From Oscarella lobularis (Eukaryota > Porifera > Homoscleromorpha > Homosclerophorida > Oscarellidae), in the NCBI RefSeq assembly GCF_947507565.1, contig NC_089178.1, forward strand, positions 496,001 through 560,000: a stretch of 64,000 bases of DNA, written 5' to 3'. Position numbers and translations under genes: made by a program. This document shows positions 1 to 9,609 of this stretch, piece after piece. Position 1 is the stretch's first letter. Each line of letters starts with the position of its first letter. Below the pieces are notes generated by a model. That model was not told the origin of the DNA. It saw only the letters and a list, made by a program, of their open reading frames with translations, and searched no databases.

Positions 1-175
1 AAATGCACCGTCTAATAATAAGAGCACAATTGTGCAGGACTTGTCTTACATCAGACTCTATGTGGCACACCAGCACGAAAAGGAAGAAGCCAAATACCCT
101 ATGCATTCTTTGGGCGGAGCCTGTGCAAATTGACCTGTTGCTAGCGCGCTCTCGCCTCCGCGTCCTGTACACACG
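1..175 (+). promoter_or_regulatory. SKI2 upstream region with a GC box
   Basis: This is the sequence between the window edge and the SKI2 start codon at 176. It has a GC-box-like GGGCGG at 112-117, about 60 bp before the ATG, and no clear TATA box. No reading frame in it resembles a known protein. The promoter role is inferred from position. The last exon or flank of a neighbouring gene could also lie here. Confidence 0.3.
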
Positions 176-3100
176 ATGTCGTCCTCTCTCTTTTCCGAGT
201 TGGAGGCGAGACGACACGGTAAGGCCGAACTAAGAAGAAGCTTCATTCTCTCAAAACGTTGTAACCAGACGATCGATTAGTCGAACGCTTCGTTCGCACG
301 GGACGCTCTGGCGGACTCGAGCTGATACTAGACGAATCTCCCACTGGATCTGCTACAGCTATGTCTTCGGTAAGACATAAGCACGAGAAAGGGTTTTGGG
401 AGAGAGAATGATTTTTTTTCAGTTTCCGTGTGGATTTCCACCGGTTTCTTCGACCGAGCGTGTGGAGACGTTTCTGCTGCAGCCCGGAAACACTTCTCTC
501 GGCAATCCATCTCGAGCTCAAAAGTGAATTAGATTAATTAATTAATTAATTAATTAATTAATTAATTTTTAGGTTTTGGCCGAGAGAAAAGAATCCGTCT
601 TCTATTCTGCACTACGACGTCAGCACGTGCACTGTTGAGAGCACTGTTGACAGAGCAAACAATTCCTTGCATCTGCTAGAAACAGGGAATCATAAGAATC
701 CGGAGGTGAAAATTTATGTACTGGATTTGCGTCGTTTTTCAGGAAAAAGTTTTGTTTGTACACAGATTTCGTCATCAGAGACTTCAAGTCTGCTAGTCAT
801 CGATCCCTCGACTATCATTGCAAAAGAACGAGGGCATATCTCAGGCACGCCTTACACTAACACTCAGTCAAAATTTGAAAGTCACCCTATAGATTTGCTG
901 TCTTGTCCACCTGGATTTTCCGAAGGGATGACGTTCAAAACGCCACTAAGAAATACAGCAGACGGCCCTAAAGGTAAACGCACCACGTCCACCACCACCA
1001 CATTTGAAAAATGCCCGAAGGAGGAGCGGACCTAACAAGCGTCCTAACCGAAGACATAGACATTGAAAACCTGATGGCCGACCGACCGGAATCTCCAACA
1101 ACTGAAAAAGATGACGACGAAGAAGAGGAAGATACAGACGACGGCCTTGCATTACCCGAAGTAGGCACTGTACAAACTCTAACATAAGATCACCTATAGA
1201 CAACGTTTCCTTAGGTCACCCTCACAAAAAAGACAACCGCAACGATATCGTCTTGGGCGACGGTCGTCGACAGCGCCGATCCCGTCGTCGATTTCCACCG
1301 ACAATTACCGAACATGGCGATGACGTGGCCTTTCGAGTTGGATCCGTTTCAGAAGCAAGCCATTTTGCATCTCGAGCGCGGCGAGAACGTCTTCGTCGCC
1401 GCGCACACGTCGGCGGGAAAAACGGTCATCGCCGAGTACGCGATTGCGTTGGCGAGACAGCACATGACGCGAATTATTTACACGTCGCCCATCAAGGCGT
1501 TGTCAAATCAGAAATTCAGGGATTTTAAGACGACGTTCGAGGACGTCGGTCTGTTGACGGGAGACGTTCGCATAAAAGCCGAGTCGTCGTGTTTGATAAT
1601 GACGACCGAAATTTTGAGGTAATAAAGCGAATGAGATGTGCGTTTTGTGACGGAGAGGGGGCGTCCAGGTCGATGCTCTATAATGGATCCGAAGTGGTTC
1701 GCGACGTGGAATGGGTTGTTTTTGACGAGTGTCATTATGTCAACGACGCTGAGGTATTAGTTGAATATTTCTAAGCTGTGGTACTGACTATCGCTGCAGC
1801 GCGGTGTCGTCTGGGAAGAGACGCTTATCATGCTGCCACCCCACGTTCACATCATCTTGCTTTCGGCAACAGTGCCAAACACGGTTGAATTTGCTGAATG
1901 GATAGGGTAACGAATCTGACCTGTCTATACTTCGTTTTTATTTATACTAATACTTTTGACTTTTAGACAGACGAAGAAGAGGAAGATCTACGTTATCGGC
2001 ACGATGAAGCGGCCCGTTCCTCTCGAGCATTATCTTTACACAGGAAACAGTCACGCTACGAGCAAAGAGATGTTTCTTCTCGTGAATTCATCCGGAAAAT
2101 TTCTAACGAAAGGGTTGAGCAGTGCATTACGTCATAAATTGCTTTATATTGTATTGATGTTTTTTTTGTCCAGCTACCAGGATGCAGTGAATGCGCCAAA
2201 GCTAAGGAGCGGTGGCTCCAAGTCAGGTGCGAGTGGCAAAGACTTCAAGGGTCGAAACGTGAAGCAAGTACAGGCTTATGGTCTATAAGATTCCTCCACA
2301 GCACACCGTATCTGTATAGGATTTTAACATCTGGCAGTCTATCATTACCAGATTGCACAAGGATAACGCGTTGCCGGCCGTCGCTTTTACGTTTTCCCGT
2401 AAGCGTTGCGACGAGTACGCATCGGGCCTTCGATCCATCGACTTGACGACGAACGACGAAAAGAGCGAAATTCACGTCTTCTTTCGCAAGTCCGTCTCCC
2501 TTCTGAAAGGCACCGATCAGAAATTGCCTCAAATCAAAATCCTCCAAGGCGAACTAAAACGAGGAATAGGAGTCCACCACAGCGGAATACTTCCAATTAT
2601 GAAAGAGGTGAACGCTTGAGACTCAATTATTATAGAGGTCAAATTTTTCGACAATAGGTCATCGAGTTGCTCTTTCAACGCGGTCTCGTCAAATTGCTCT
2701 TCGCCACGGAGACGTTCGCCATGGGCGTCAACATGCCGGCGAGAACGGTCGTATTTGACGCGTTGCAGAAGCACGACGGTGCGAGCACGAGATATCTTTT
2801 GCCGAGCGAGTACATCCAGATGGCCGGTCGAGCCGGCCGACGCGGTCTCGACGCGACGGGCACCGTTGTGACCCTGTGCAAAGACAAAGTGCCCGAAGCG
2901 TCCGACTTGCATTCGGTCATGTTGGTAAGGGATTATTATAGGGAGGGGGAAGGGACTTACTTTTTTTTCGAGTGTAGGGGTTGCCTACGCGACTGATTTC
3001 CAAGTTTCGGCTCACCTACAATATGATTCTCAATCTGTTGCGCTTCGACGAGCTGCGCGTCGAGGATATGATGAAGCGGAGTTTCGCCGAACGCGAGCTC

Positions 3101-4881
3101 CAGCGCGAGGTGCAACGAGTCGCGCTGGAGCACGACGAACTCAAGGAGAAATTGGCCAATTTCGATGACGGTAACTTCTCGAAATGCGACGACATTCACG
3201 CCTACTACGAAACGTATAAGGATATAGAGAAATTGGAGCAGAAAGTGCAAGTAGGAGACTCTTGCGTCTCGAATTAGAGGAACTTACAACAATATCTTTT
3301 GCTTTAGTCTTGTGTACTGAGATCGTCTCAGGGTGCCAAAGTGTTGACGCCGGGTCGCGTCGTACTGGTCTCATCCGCGGAGTATTGCCGTTCTCTTGGC
3401 GTGATTATGAAAGCAACTGGCGGCAGCGGGTCTCGTTTCTCGACGTCCCAGCCGTCTCTCACCGTACTTCTGCTTCCCGGCGAGGCGCAGGATTTCACTC
3501 TTCGGACTCCTATGTCGGGTGGTGTACTGATGACGATGTGTCAGCCGTCTAGTCCCGTCAAACATTGCATTGTGACTGTGGCTCACTCTGCTGTCATTGC
3601 TATTACTAGAGCAACGCTGAAAGCTGACTGGGATAGTCTGGCGTTTCAACACAGTCGGCACGGGTATAATAAAAACATAGATTTTATTAGAAGAGACAGA
3701 AACCATACGATTGGTACTCTTCTAGTGACGCAAATGATAAACGGCTATTGGGTGTTGTGCAGGAGCTACTACGAGTAGCGGAGAACTACTCGACTGGAGT
3801 GGAAACCGTTCATCCGATTCAAGATCTCAACATCAAGGACTTGGAATTTGTCGACGCCGTTCGCGATTTGGAGAGAAAACGAGAGCGATTGCTCACTGGC
3901 TTTCAGTGCGTCGACTCGCCCCACTTCAGCGAAGCTGTACGCAATAATAAATAATCATAATCTACTTATCCGAAAGAAACGTTTTGTATTATAGTTTCGC
4001 AAAGCTGAAGAGAAGTACGCTCTTTCTGAACGACTATCTCACGTGGAGTACGTCCTCTCGGACGACAGTCTCCAACTTCTGCCCGAATACGGACAAAGAG
4101 TGCAGGTAGAAGATTAATAAACTCAAGGTGGAATTTATATATCGGTTCGGGGTGCGTGCAGGTATTGAAGAGTCTTCGGTACTTGGATGATCAGTCGAGG
4201 GTGCAACTGAAAGGACGCGTCGCCTGTGAAATCAGCACGCACGAGCTCATGATAACTGAAATGGTGTTTCAGAATGTCGTCAGCGATCTGGAGCCGGCCG
4301 AGATTGTCGCCTTGCTGTCTTGCTTCGTATTTCAGCAGGTTTTGTGCGACAATTGTTCTCATCCTTCTACTAGTTCTTGTTTTATTTTTTTAGAAAAGAT
4401 GCTTGGAACCGAATCTTACTAAGACTTTGCAATCGGTTTGACGTTTCTCTCTGCGCGTTTTTTTCTATTTTTGTATCGCGCTTTTAGGGCAAAGATGCCA
4501 TTCTTCAGCTTGCGTTCAGCTTGACCGAACTCCAGTCAGAAGCTGGAGTGACGTCAGAAGCAGACGACTACGTAGAAAACCTTCATTTTGGTCTTGTTGA
4601 AGTCGTTTTTGAGTGGGCTAGAGGAAAGGTAATTCATCTCATGCACATGCCCTACATATGTCACCTCTCCGACGTATTAGCCTTTTTGTGATATCATTGG
4701 ACTCACCGATGTTCAAGAGGGAGTCATTGTTCGGTGCATACAGCGACTGAGTGAGACGTGCCACGATGTTCGCAGTGCCGCACGACTGATCGGCGATCCT
4801 CATTTGTACGACAAAATGGACGAGGCGGCACAACTTATCAAACGAGATATCGTGTTTGCAGCTAGTTTGTACACGCGATAG
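176..4881 (+). CDS. SKIC2: SKI2-type superkiller RNA helicase (SKIV2L/SKIC2), 21 exons, 1209 aa
   Basis: Cytoplasmic DExH RNA helicase of the Ski complex, which in the known family unwinds and feeds mRNA to the exosome for 3'-5' decay. My splice model has exons 176-218, 269-369, 423-523, 573-705, 766-973, 1021-1160, 1215-1618, 1669-1753, 1800-1906, 1967-2113, 2174-2267, 2320-2607, 2658-2924, 2978-3250, 3308-3663, 3726-3936, 3995-4105, 4162-4338, 4394-4435, 4488-4628 and 4681-4881. All introns are GT-AG, 46-62 nt, and the phases close to 3630 nt. Visible motifs: N-terminal Ski-binding-like segment with GFPP (residues ~52-55), PPGF shortly before residue 200, Walker A AHTSAGKT (305-312), DECH box (396-399, where human has DEVH), SAT (427-429), motif [12 protein letters not shown] (671-680), an insertion/arch region (~790-930) and a C-terminal DSHCT domain (~1030-1209) ending in FAASLYTR. 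The family is 1246 aa in human, so the length fits. The start has A at -3. SKI2 is preferred to MTR4 because the N-terminal segments and [16 protein letters not shown] match SKI2. Exons 1-5 are the least certain; the rest is very secure. Confidence 0.96.
533..567. repeat. (ATTA)n microsatellite in SKI2 intron 3
   Basis: About nine tandem ATTA units fill most of the 49-nt intron 524-572, just before its TTTTTAG acceptor. Length changes here would alter intron size but not coding sequence. Confidence 0.9.
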
Positions 4882-4959
4882 GCGGCCCGTGTCGCTAAGC
4901 TGTTTGATAACATGCAAGCACCCACAGTACGCGACTCTTGGTTTGCATGTGGTCGGCTG

Positions 4960-5646
4960 TTGAACGCTTGTACGGTCTGGCCTTCGAACTTCCTTTCCAA
5001 CGTCTTTTTACCTAGTGTATGTCAAGAAGTAAACGCCTCAGAGAGCTGTTTCAGTTGTCCGGAAATGGACCCACGGCGTTCGCTAACCGATGTTTTCTGA
5101 TTTCTTAGCCTGAAAATGTCAAGAAAAGATTTTAGCAAAGAAACAGCAGGGTGCTTCGCAGCAAAAGGCTTGTAAAAGAATTTTTTCATGAATTTGCTTT
5201 TCTTTTTTTTCTAGGACCTTTTAGCTGTTTGGTTGAACGTTGAAGTGCAAAGGATAACGGTCGCACAGCCGAAAAAAGAAAAACGTAGGTATCCGGAGAA
5301 AAGTCGTTGCTATGGTGTGGGGTCTAAAAAAGATGATTCGTGTGGCACTACAGCTGACCCGTAGACGGTCATCCACCTGAGCTATGAGTGTCCTAATACT
5401 AATAATGCTCTCGACGATCGGGACGGGCCAAAAAAGAAAGAGCGCAAGCGGAAACGGTGACCTTTGTTTTTTTATCACTTCCACTACGCCTACGTGAATT
5501 CTATTTGTAGGGGAAAGCTGAGGCAGCAAGAAGTTGAAGACAAGAAGATACCGAAAGTGGACGTGGCGACGTACGGTCTGAAGATATAGGGCCGCCCAAT
5601 GCTCTGAAAGTAAAGCGAACCGGCTACTCTAAACGACGATGAATAG
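4960..5646 (+). pseudogene. ZCRB1: Decayed ZCRB1 (U11/U12-31K snRNP protein) gene, introns retained
   Basis: ZCRB1 is an RRM plus CCHC-knuckle protein of the U11/U12 minor spliceosome. Its pieces occur in order on the plus strand but in different frames. From 4972 TVWPSNF resembles the RRM start TVYVSNLPF. Near 5125-5160 KETAGCFA resembles KDTRKSKGVAF. At 5238-5260 another frame reads DNGRTAE. At about 5273-5313 EKRRYPEKSRCY precedes the knuckle. At 5374-5456 HLSYECP is followed by GPKKKERKRKR, the basic tail after the knuckle. Near 5607-5646 VKRTGY and a shifted DDE-stop resemble the C-terminus. The knuckle halves are split by about 50 nt with in-frame stops, probably a retained 43-nt intron (5322-5364), and a 4-nt insertion lies between GGTCAT and CTGAGC. 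A second intron-like stretch (5457-5510) has GT-AG ends. Retained introns argue for a duplicated or dying gene, not a retrocopy. It begins within about 80 bp of the SKI2 stop. Family assignment is from remembered ZCRB1 features. Confidence 0.78.
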
Positions 5647-5752
5647 CGTGGGTATGCCTTTGGGCGGATCCGCTCACATGATACGTGCTGGTGGGTACTG
5701 GAAGGTACTGGTGGTTTATTTGACAACTTGCACAATTTCGTCATAGTCACGC

Positions 5753-5779
5753 TGCTTGCTTGCTTGCTTGCTTGCTTGC
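5753..5779. repeat. (GCTT)n microsatellite
   Basis: Six to seven tandem GCTT units lie between the ZCRB1 remnant and the next small ORF. Nothing else is recognisable in 5647-5843. Confidence 0.9.
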
Positions 5780-5912
5780 ATATCATCGACAGCGGGCGTT
5801 ATAGACTGTTCAGTTCTAGTTAGCAACTGAGGGGATAAACTGCATGACGATGAGCTTTCATTTTCATTGGCATCTTAATGTTCACCTGCCGTCGTTCGAA
5901 ATTCAAACGATA

Positions 5913-6152
5913 ATGGAAATCAATCGTTTGCGTCGGAAACTCGCTGAAGTTCGAGCAGAGCGCGGGGACGTTCTAGCTAGAGTGTGGGAAAGCATGAGCG
6001 AGGAAAGGAGAAGAAGACAAAATTGCATCGACGAGAGACTGGGTGAAAGAGACTTTGCAGATGACATCAGGCAATACGTTGATCGTCTAACGTCACTGAT
6101 AGTTGAACTGCAAGACCAGATAAACGATCTCCATAGTAGATTCCATTTGTAA
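5913..6152 (+). CDS. Hypothetical 79-aa coiled-coil protein
   Basis: An intact ORF begins MEINRLRRKLAEVRAERGDV and ends DLHSRFHL. It is rich in Arg, Glu and Leu, with heptad-like spacing over most of its length (LRRKLAEV, YVDRLTSLIVELQDQI), so a helical coiled coil is likely. There is an in-frame ATG further upstream at 5844, but the added 23 residues are His- and Phe-rich and do not look like the rest, so I chose 5913. No family is recognised and no splice sites stand out. It could be a small gene, the last exon of a longer gene, or a remnant like the ZCRB1 copy next door. Confidence 0.4.
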   Translation: MEINRLRRKLAEVRAERGDVLARVWESMSEERRRRQNCIDERLGERDFADDIRQYVDRLTSLIVELQDQINDLHSRFHL

Positions 6153-6305
6153 TACAGTATAGTTTATTTCTCAGTTCAAAGTCTGTTTCCTTTTCGTAAA
6201 TGACCGCTACATTGACGTCAGCCGAAGCAGCAGTCTGGATCCCCGTATAATGCAAAGTCGTGTACAGTAAGCGTGCGTGAGCAGTTTGACACGCTTTCTA
6301 CCATC

Positions 6306-6452
6306 ATGCTTTGCAAGTGTTTCGCTTTTCTCTTCGTCATTGCACTCGTTTTCGGACAAGGACCGAAAATGCGCGACCTATTTATCGCTGGAGAAGCTTA
6401 TCCGTGCTATCGTGGCCAGTTTTGCTGGCGCACAGTGATGGCACCGTATTAG
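6306..6452 (+). CDS. Possible 48-aa secreted peptide precursor
   Basis: This short ORF opens with a signal-peptide-like segment: MLCKC, then a hydrophobic core FAFLFVIALVF, then small residues GQG. The next 29 residues include two cysteines (PCYRGQFCW) and end MAPY-stop. The ATG has T at -3, which is weak context. It may be a real secreted micropeptide, exon 1 of a longer gene, or chance. The overlapping 77-aa frame starting at 6311 lacks such organisation. The stretch 6453-6556 holds no recognisable feature before the satellite field starts. Confidence 0.35.
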   Translation: MLCKCFAFLFVIALVFGQGPKMRDLFIAGEAYPCYRGQFCWRTVMAPY

Positions 6453-6556
6453 CGTTTACAGAAGGGCGAAACAACACTTCATGCTCCGTAAGAAGCCTCG
6501 AGTGCGCCGATTTGCTCTACAAATGGCCCCTCCCACTTCTGTGAGCGCGTTTTGGT

Positions 6557-6920
6557 TTTAATTCAGAATAAATTCCGCATTTATTCTGCATTAATTTAGA
6601 ATTAATTCTGCATTTATTTAGAATTAATTCTGCAATAATTCAGAATAAATTCTGCATTAATTCAGAATTAATTCTGAATTAATGCAGAATTTATTCTGAA
6701 TTAATGCAGAATTTATTATGAATTAATGCAGAATTTATTCTTAATTAATGCAGGTTTTATTCTGAATTAATGCTGAATTTATTTGAATTAATGCAGAATA
6801 AATTCTTCATTAATTCTTCATTAATTCTACTTTAATTCAGTATAAATTAATTCAGAATAAACTCTGAATTAATTCAGAATAAATCCTGCATTAAGTCAGA
6901 ATAAATTCTGTGTTTATTCA
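6557..6920. repeat. R1 satellite block 1 (AT-rich, ~22 bp)
   Basis: This is the first block of the satellite field. Units vary around TTAATTCAGAATAAATTCTG, with both AGAATTAATTCT and its near-palindromic variants, so the run is close to self-complementary. It leads straight into the first INO80E-like island. Confidence 0.93.
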
Positions 6921-7283
6921 GAGAATGTGAGATTTTTTCGCGATGTTTTAGCGCGCGTTACACTCGAAAAGCCCTGCTCGTCGTTCGTCTCCTGTGCATC
7001 GCTTAGCGAGCGAGTTTGAGGTTCTTGATCGACTTCTTGTCGTGTTCCGTCACGTTCTGAACGGTTATTGCTAAGTTTTTCGTCGTCATGGCGTTTCGGG
7101 GTGTACGAGCGATCTTTTAGAACGATCGCCGACGTATCGTCGACTCACGACGGAGCGTCTGTCGTTTTCTTCACCTTACATACGATCATGGATGCTTCAT
7201 GGCAGCGTAGCTCTCGTAAAGAATATAGAATGTTGAAAAGAAAGCTGAAGCACCTTGTCTACGTAAGTTCACGATCTTTTATT
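6921..7283 (+). other. INO80E: INO80E-like promoter + first exon island, copy 1 (coding exon 7188-7262)
   Basis: A 363-bp non-repetitive island lies inside R1. It holds a GC-richer 5' part (GCGCGCG near 6950) and an ATG at 7188 followed by 25 codons. The exon reads MDASWQRSSRKEYR then MLKRKLKHLVY and ends exactly at a perfect donor GTAAGT (7263). Human INO80E has a matching segment near its N-terminus (KKYRNLKRKLKFLIY), a subunit of the INO80 chromatin remodeller. The intron after the donor becomes R1 satellite within about 20 bp. No downstream INO80E exons are present in this window. Copy 1 could be the genuine gene start with an enormous satellite-filled intron, or a captured fragment. The longer frame from 7068 reads through the same exon but has no support upstream of the ATG. 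Confidence 0.7.
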
Positions 7284-7616
7284 CCGCATTAATTCAGAAT
7301 TAATTCTGTATTTATTCAGAATTAATTCTGCATTAATTCAGAATAAATTCTGCATTAATTCAGAATAAATTCTGCTTTTATTCAGAATAAATTCTGCATT
7401 AATTCAGAATAAGTTCTGCATTAATTCAGAATAAATTCTGCATTAATTCAGAATAAATTTCGCATTTATTCTGCATTAATTCAGAATTAATTTTGCATTT
7501 ATTCAGAATAAATTCTGCATTAATTCAGAATAACTTCTGCATTAATTCAGAATTAATTCTGAATTAATTCAGAATAAATGCTACATTTATTCAGAATAAA
7601 TTCTGCATTAATTCAG
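7284..7616. repeat. R1 satellite block 2
   Basis: The same ~22-bp AT-rich unit continues within what would be intron 1 of the INO80E-like gene and runs up to the first R2 block. Confidence 0.93.
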
Positions 7617-8421
7617 GCACAATTTGTCCTAGGACAATTTGTTCTGGGGACAATTTGTCCTGGGGACAATTTGTCCCCAGGACAAATTGTCCTTGGACAA
7701 TTAGTCCCGGGACAATTTGTCCTGGGACAATTTGTCCTGGGGACAATTTGTCTTGGGTACAATTTGTCCTAAGAGATTTTGTCCTGAGAAAATTTGTCCT
7801 GGGACAATTTGTCCTGGGGACAATTTGTCCTGGGGACAATTTGTCTTTCGGACAATTTGTCCTGGGAACAACTTGTCTTGGGGACAATTTGTCCTGGGAC
7901 AATTTGTCCTTGGCACAATTTGTCCTGGGAACAATTTGTCTTGGGGACAATTTGTCCTGGGACAATTTGTCTTGGGACAAATTGTCCTGGCACAATTTGT
8001 CCTGGGACAATTTGTCCTGGGGATAATTTGTCGTGGGACAATTTGTCCTAAGACAATTTGTCCTGGGACAATTTGTCCTGGGACAATTTGTCCTGGGGAC
8101 AATTTGTCTTGGGGACAATTTGTCCTGGGGACAATTTGTCCTGGGGCCAATTTGTCCTGGGGACAATTTGTCCCCAGGACAAACTGTCTTGGCACAATTT
8201 GTCGTGGGACAATTTGTCTTGGGACAATTTGTCCTGGGACAATTTGTCCTGTGGACAATTTGTCCTTGGGACAATTTGTCCTGGGACAATTTGTCCTGGG
8301 ACAATTTGTCCTGGGGACAATTTTTTCTGGGACAATTTGTCCTGGGAGAATTTGTCCTGGGGACAATTTGTCCTGGGACAATTTGTCCTGGGACAATTTT
8401 TCCTGGGACAATTTGTCCTGG
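7617..8421. repeat. R2 satellite block 1 (GGGACAATTTGTCCT)
   Basis: About fifty 15-16-bp units, each with the dyad GGACAA-T-TTGTCC. A few units sit in the opposite sense (CCCAGGACAAATTGTCC at about 7677-7691). The open frames on both strands (up to 237 aa, GQFVLGT / DKLSQ type) come from the repeat itself. This is the longest R2 block in the window. Confidence 0.95.
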
Positions 8422-9246
8422 AAATTCTAAATTAATTCAGAATAAATTCGGCATTAATGCAGAATAAATTCTGCATTTATTCTGCATTAATTCAGAATTA
8501 ATTCTGCATTTATTCAGAAGTAATTCTGCATTAATTAAGAATAAGTTCTGCATTAATTAAGAATAAGTTCTGCATTAGTTCAGAATAAATTCTGCAATAA
8601 TCTAGAATAATTTGTGCATTAATTCAGAATAAATTTTGCATTAATCCATTATAAATTCTGCGTTAATTCAGAATTAATTCTGCATTAATTCAGAATAAAT
8701 TCTGCATTAATTCAGAATTAATTTTGCATTAATTCAGAATAAATTCTGAATTAATTAGGAATAGATTCTGCATTAATTCAGAATAAATTCCGCATTTATT
8801 ATGCATTAATTCAGAATTAATTCTGCATTTATTCGGAATTAATTCTACATTATTTAAGAATAAATTCTGCATTAAGTCAGAATAATTTTTTCATTAATTC
8901 AGAATAAATTCCGATTTTATTCTTCAATAATTCAGAATTAATTCTGCTTTTATTCAGAATTAATTCTACATTAGCTCAGTATAAATTCTGAATTAATTCA
9001 GAATAAATTCTGAATTAATTCAAAATAAATCCTGCATTAAGTCAGAATAAATTCTGTGTTTATTCTTAATTAATGCAGGTTTTATTCTGAATTAATGCTG
9101 AATTTATTCTGAATTAATGCAGAATAAATTCTTCATTAATTCTTCATTAATTCTACTTTAATTCAGTATAAATTAATTCAGAATAACTTCTGAATTAATT
9201 CAGAATAAATCCTGCATTAAGTCAGAATAAATTCTGTGTTTATTCA
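8422..9246. repeat. R1 satellite block 3
   Basis: AT-rich ~22-bp units. The last ~190 bp (from about 9058) closely match 6730-6920, so the duplication that made exon-island copy 2 also carried R1 flank. Confidence 0.93.
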
Positions 9247-9609
9247 GAGAATGTGAGATTTTTTCGCGATGTTTTAGCGCGCGTTACACTCGAAAAGCCC
9301 TGCTCGTCGTTCGTCTCCTGTGCATCGCTTAGCGAGCGAGTTTGAGGTTCTTGATCGACTTCTTGTCGTGTTCCGTCACGTTCTGAACGGTTATTGCTAA
9401 GTTTTTCGTCGTCATGGCGTTTCGGGGTGTACGAGCGATCTTTTAGAACGATCGCCGACGTATCGTCGACTCACGACGGAGCGCCTGTCGTTTTCTTCAC
9501 CTTACATACGATCATGGATGCTTCATGGCAGCGTAGCTCTCGTAAAGAATATAGAATGTTGAAAAGAAAGCTGAAGCACCTTGTCTACGTAAGTTCACGA
9601 TCTTTTATT
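9247..9609 (+). other. INO80E: INO80E-like promoter + first exon island, copy 2 (coding exon 9514-9588)
   Basis: Nearly identical to copy 1 over 363 bp. The one difference I saw is C for T in GAGCGCCTG (copy 1 GAGCGTCTG), upstream of the ATG. The 25-codon exon and the GTAAGT donor at 9589 are intact. It shares the C variant with copy 3. Confidence 0.7.

Noticed and set aside
58-510. Minus-strand ORFs opposite the first SKI2 exons
   Set aside because: They overlap exons whose plus-strand translation matches SKI2, and they show no features of their own.
533-567. The ATTA run as an early piece of R1
   Set aside because: It is a simple tetranucleotide repeat within a SKI2 intron and lacks the CAGAATAAATTCTG part of R1.
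1314-4422. The separate plus-strand ORFs across 667-4422 as individual genes
   Set aside because: They join through GT-AG introns with matching phases into one SKI2 reading frame.
176-4881. MTR4 (SKIV2L2) as the identity of the helicase
   Set aside because: Sequence around the Walker A motif, the N-terminal GFPP and PPGF segments and the C-terminus fit SKI2 better than MTR4 as I remember them.
5221-5529. Minus-strand 102-aa ORF opposite the ZCRB1 remnant
   Set aside because: It is the antisense of recognisable ZCRB1 fragments and has no family features.
7591-8467. ORFs of ~237 aa on both strands in R2
   Set aside because: These are translations of GGGACAATTTGTCC in all frames. The same peptides occur at 41944-42397 in other frames, so nothing is under coding constraint.
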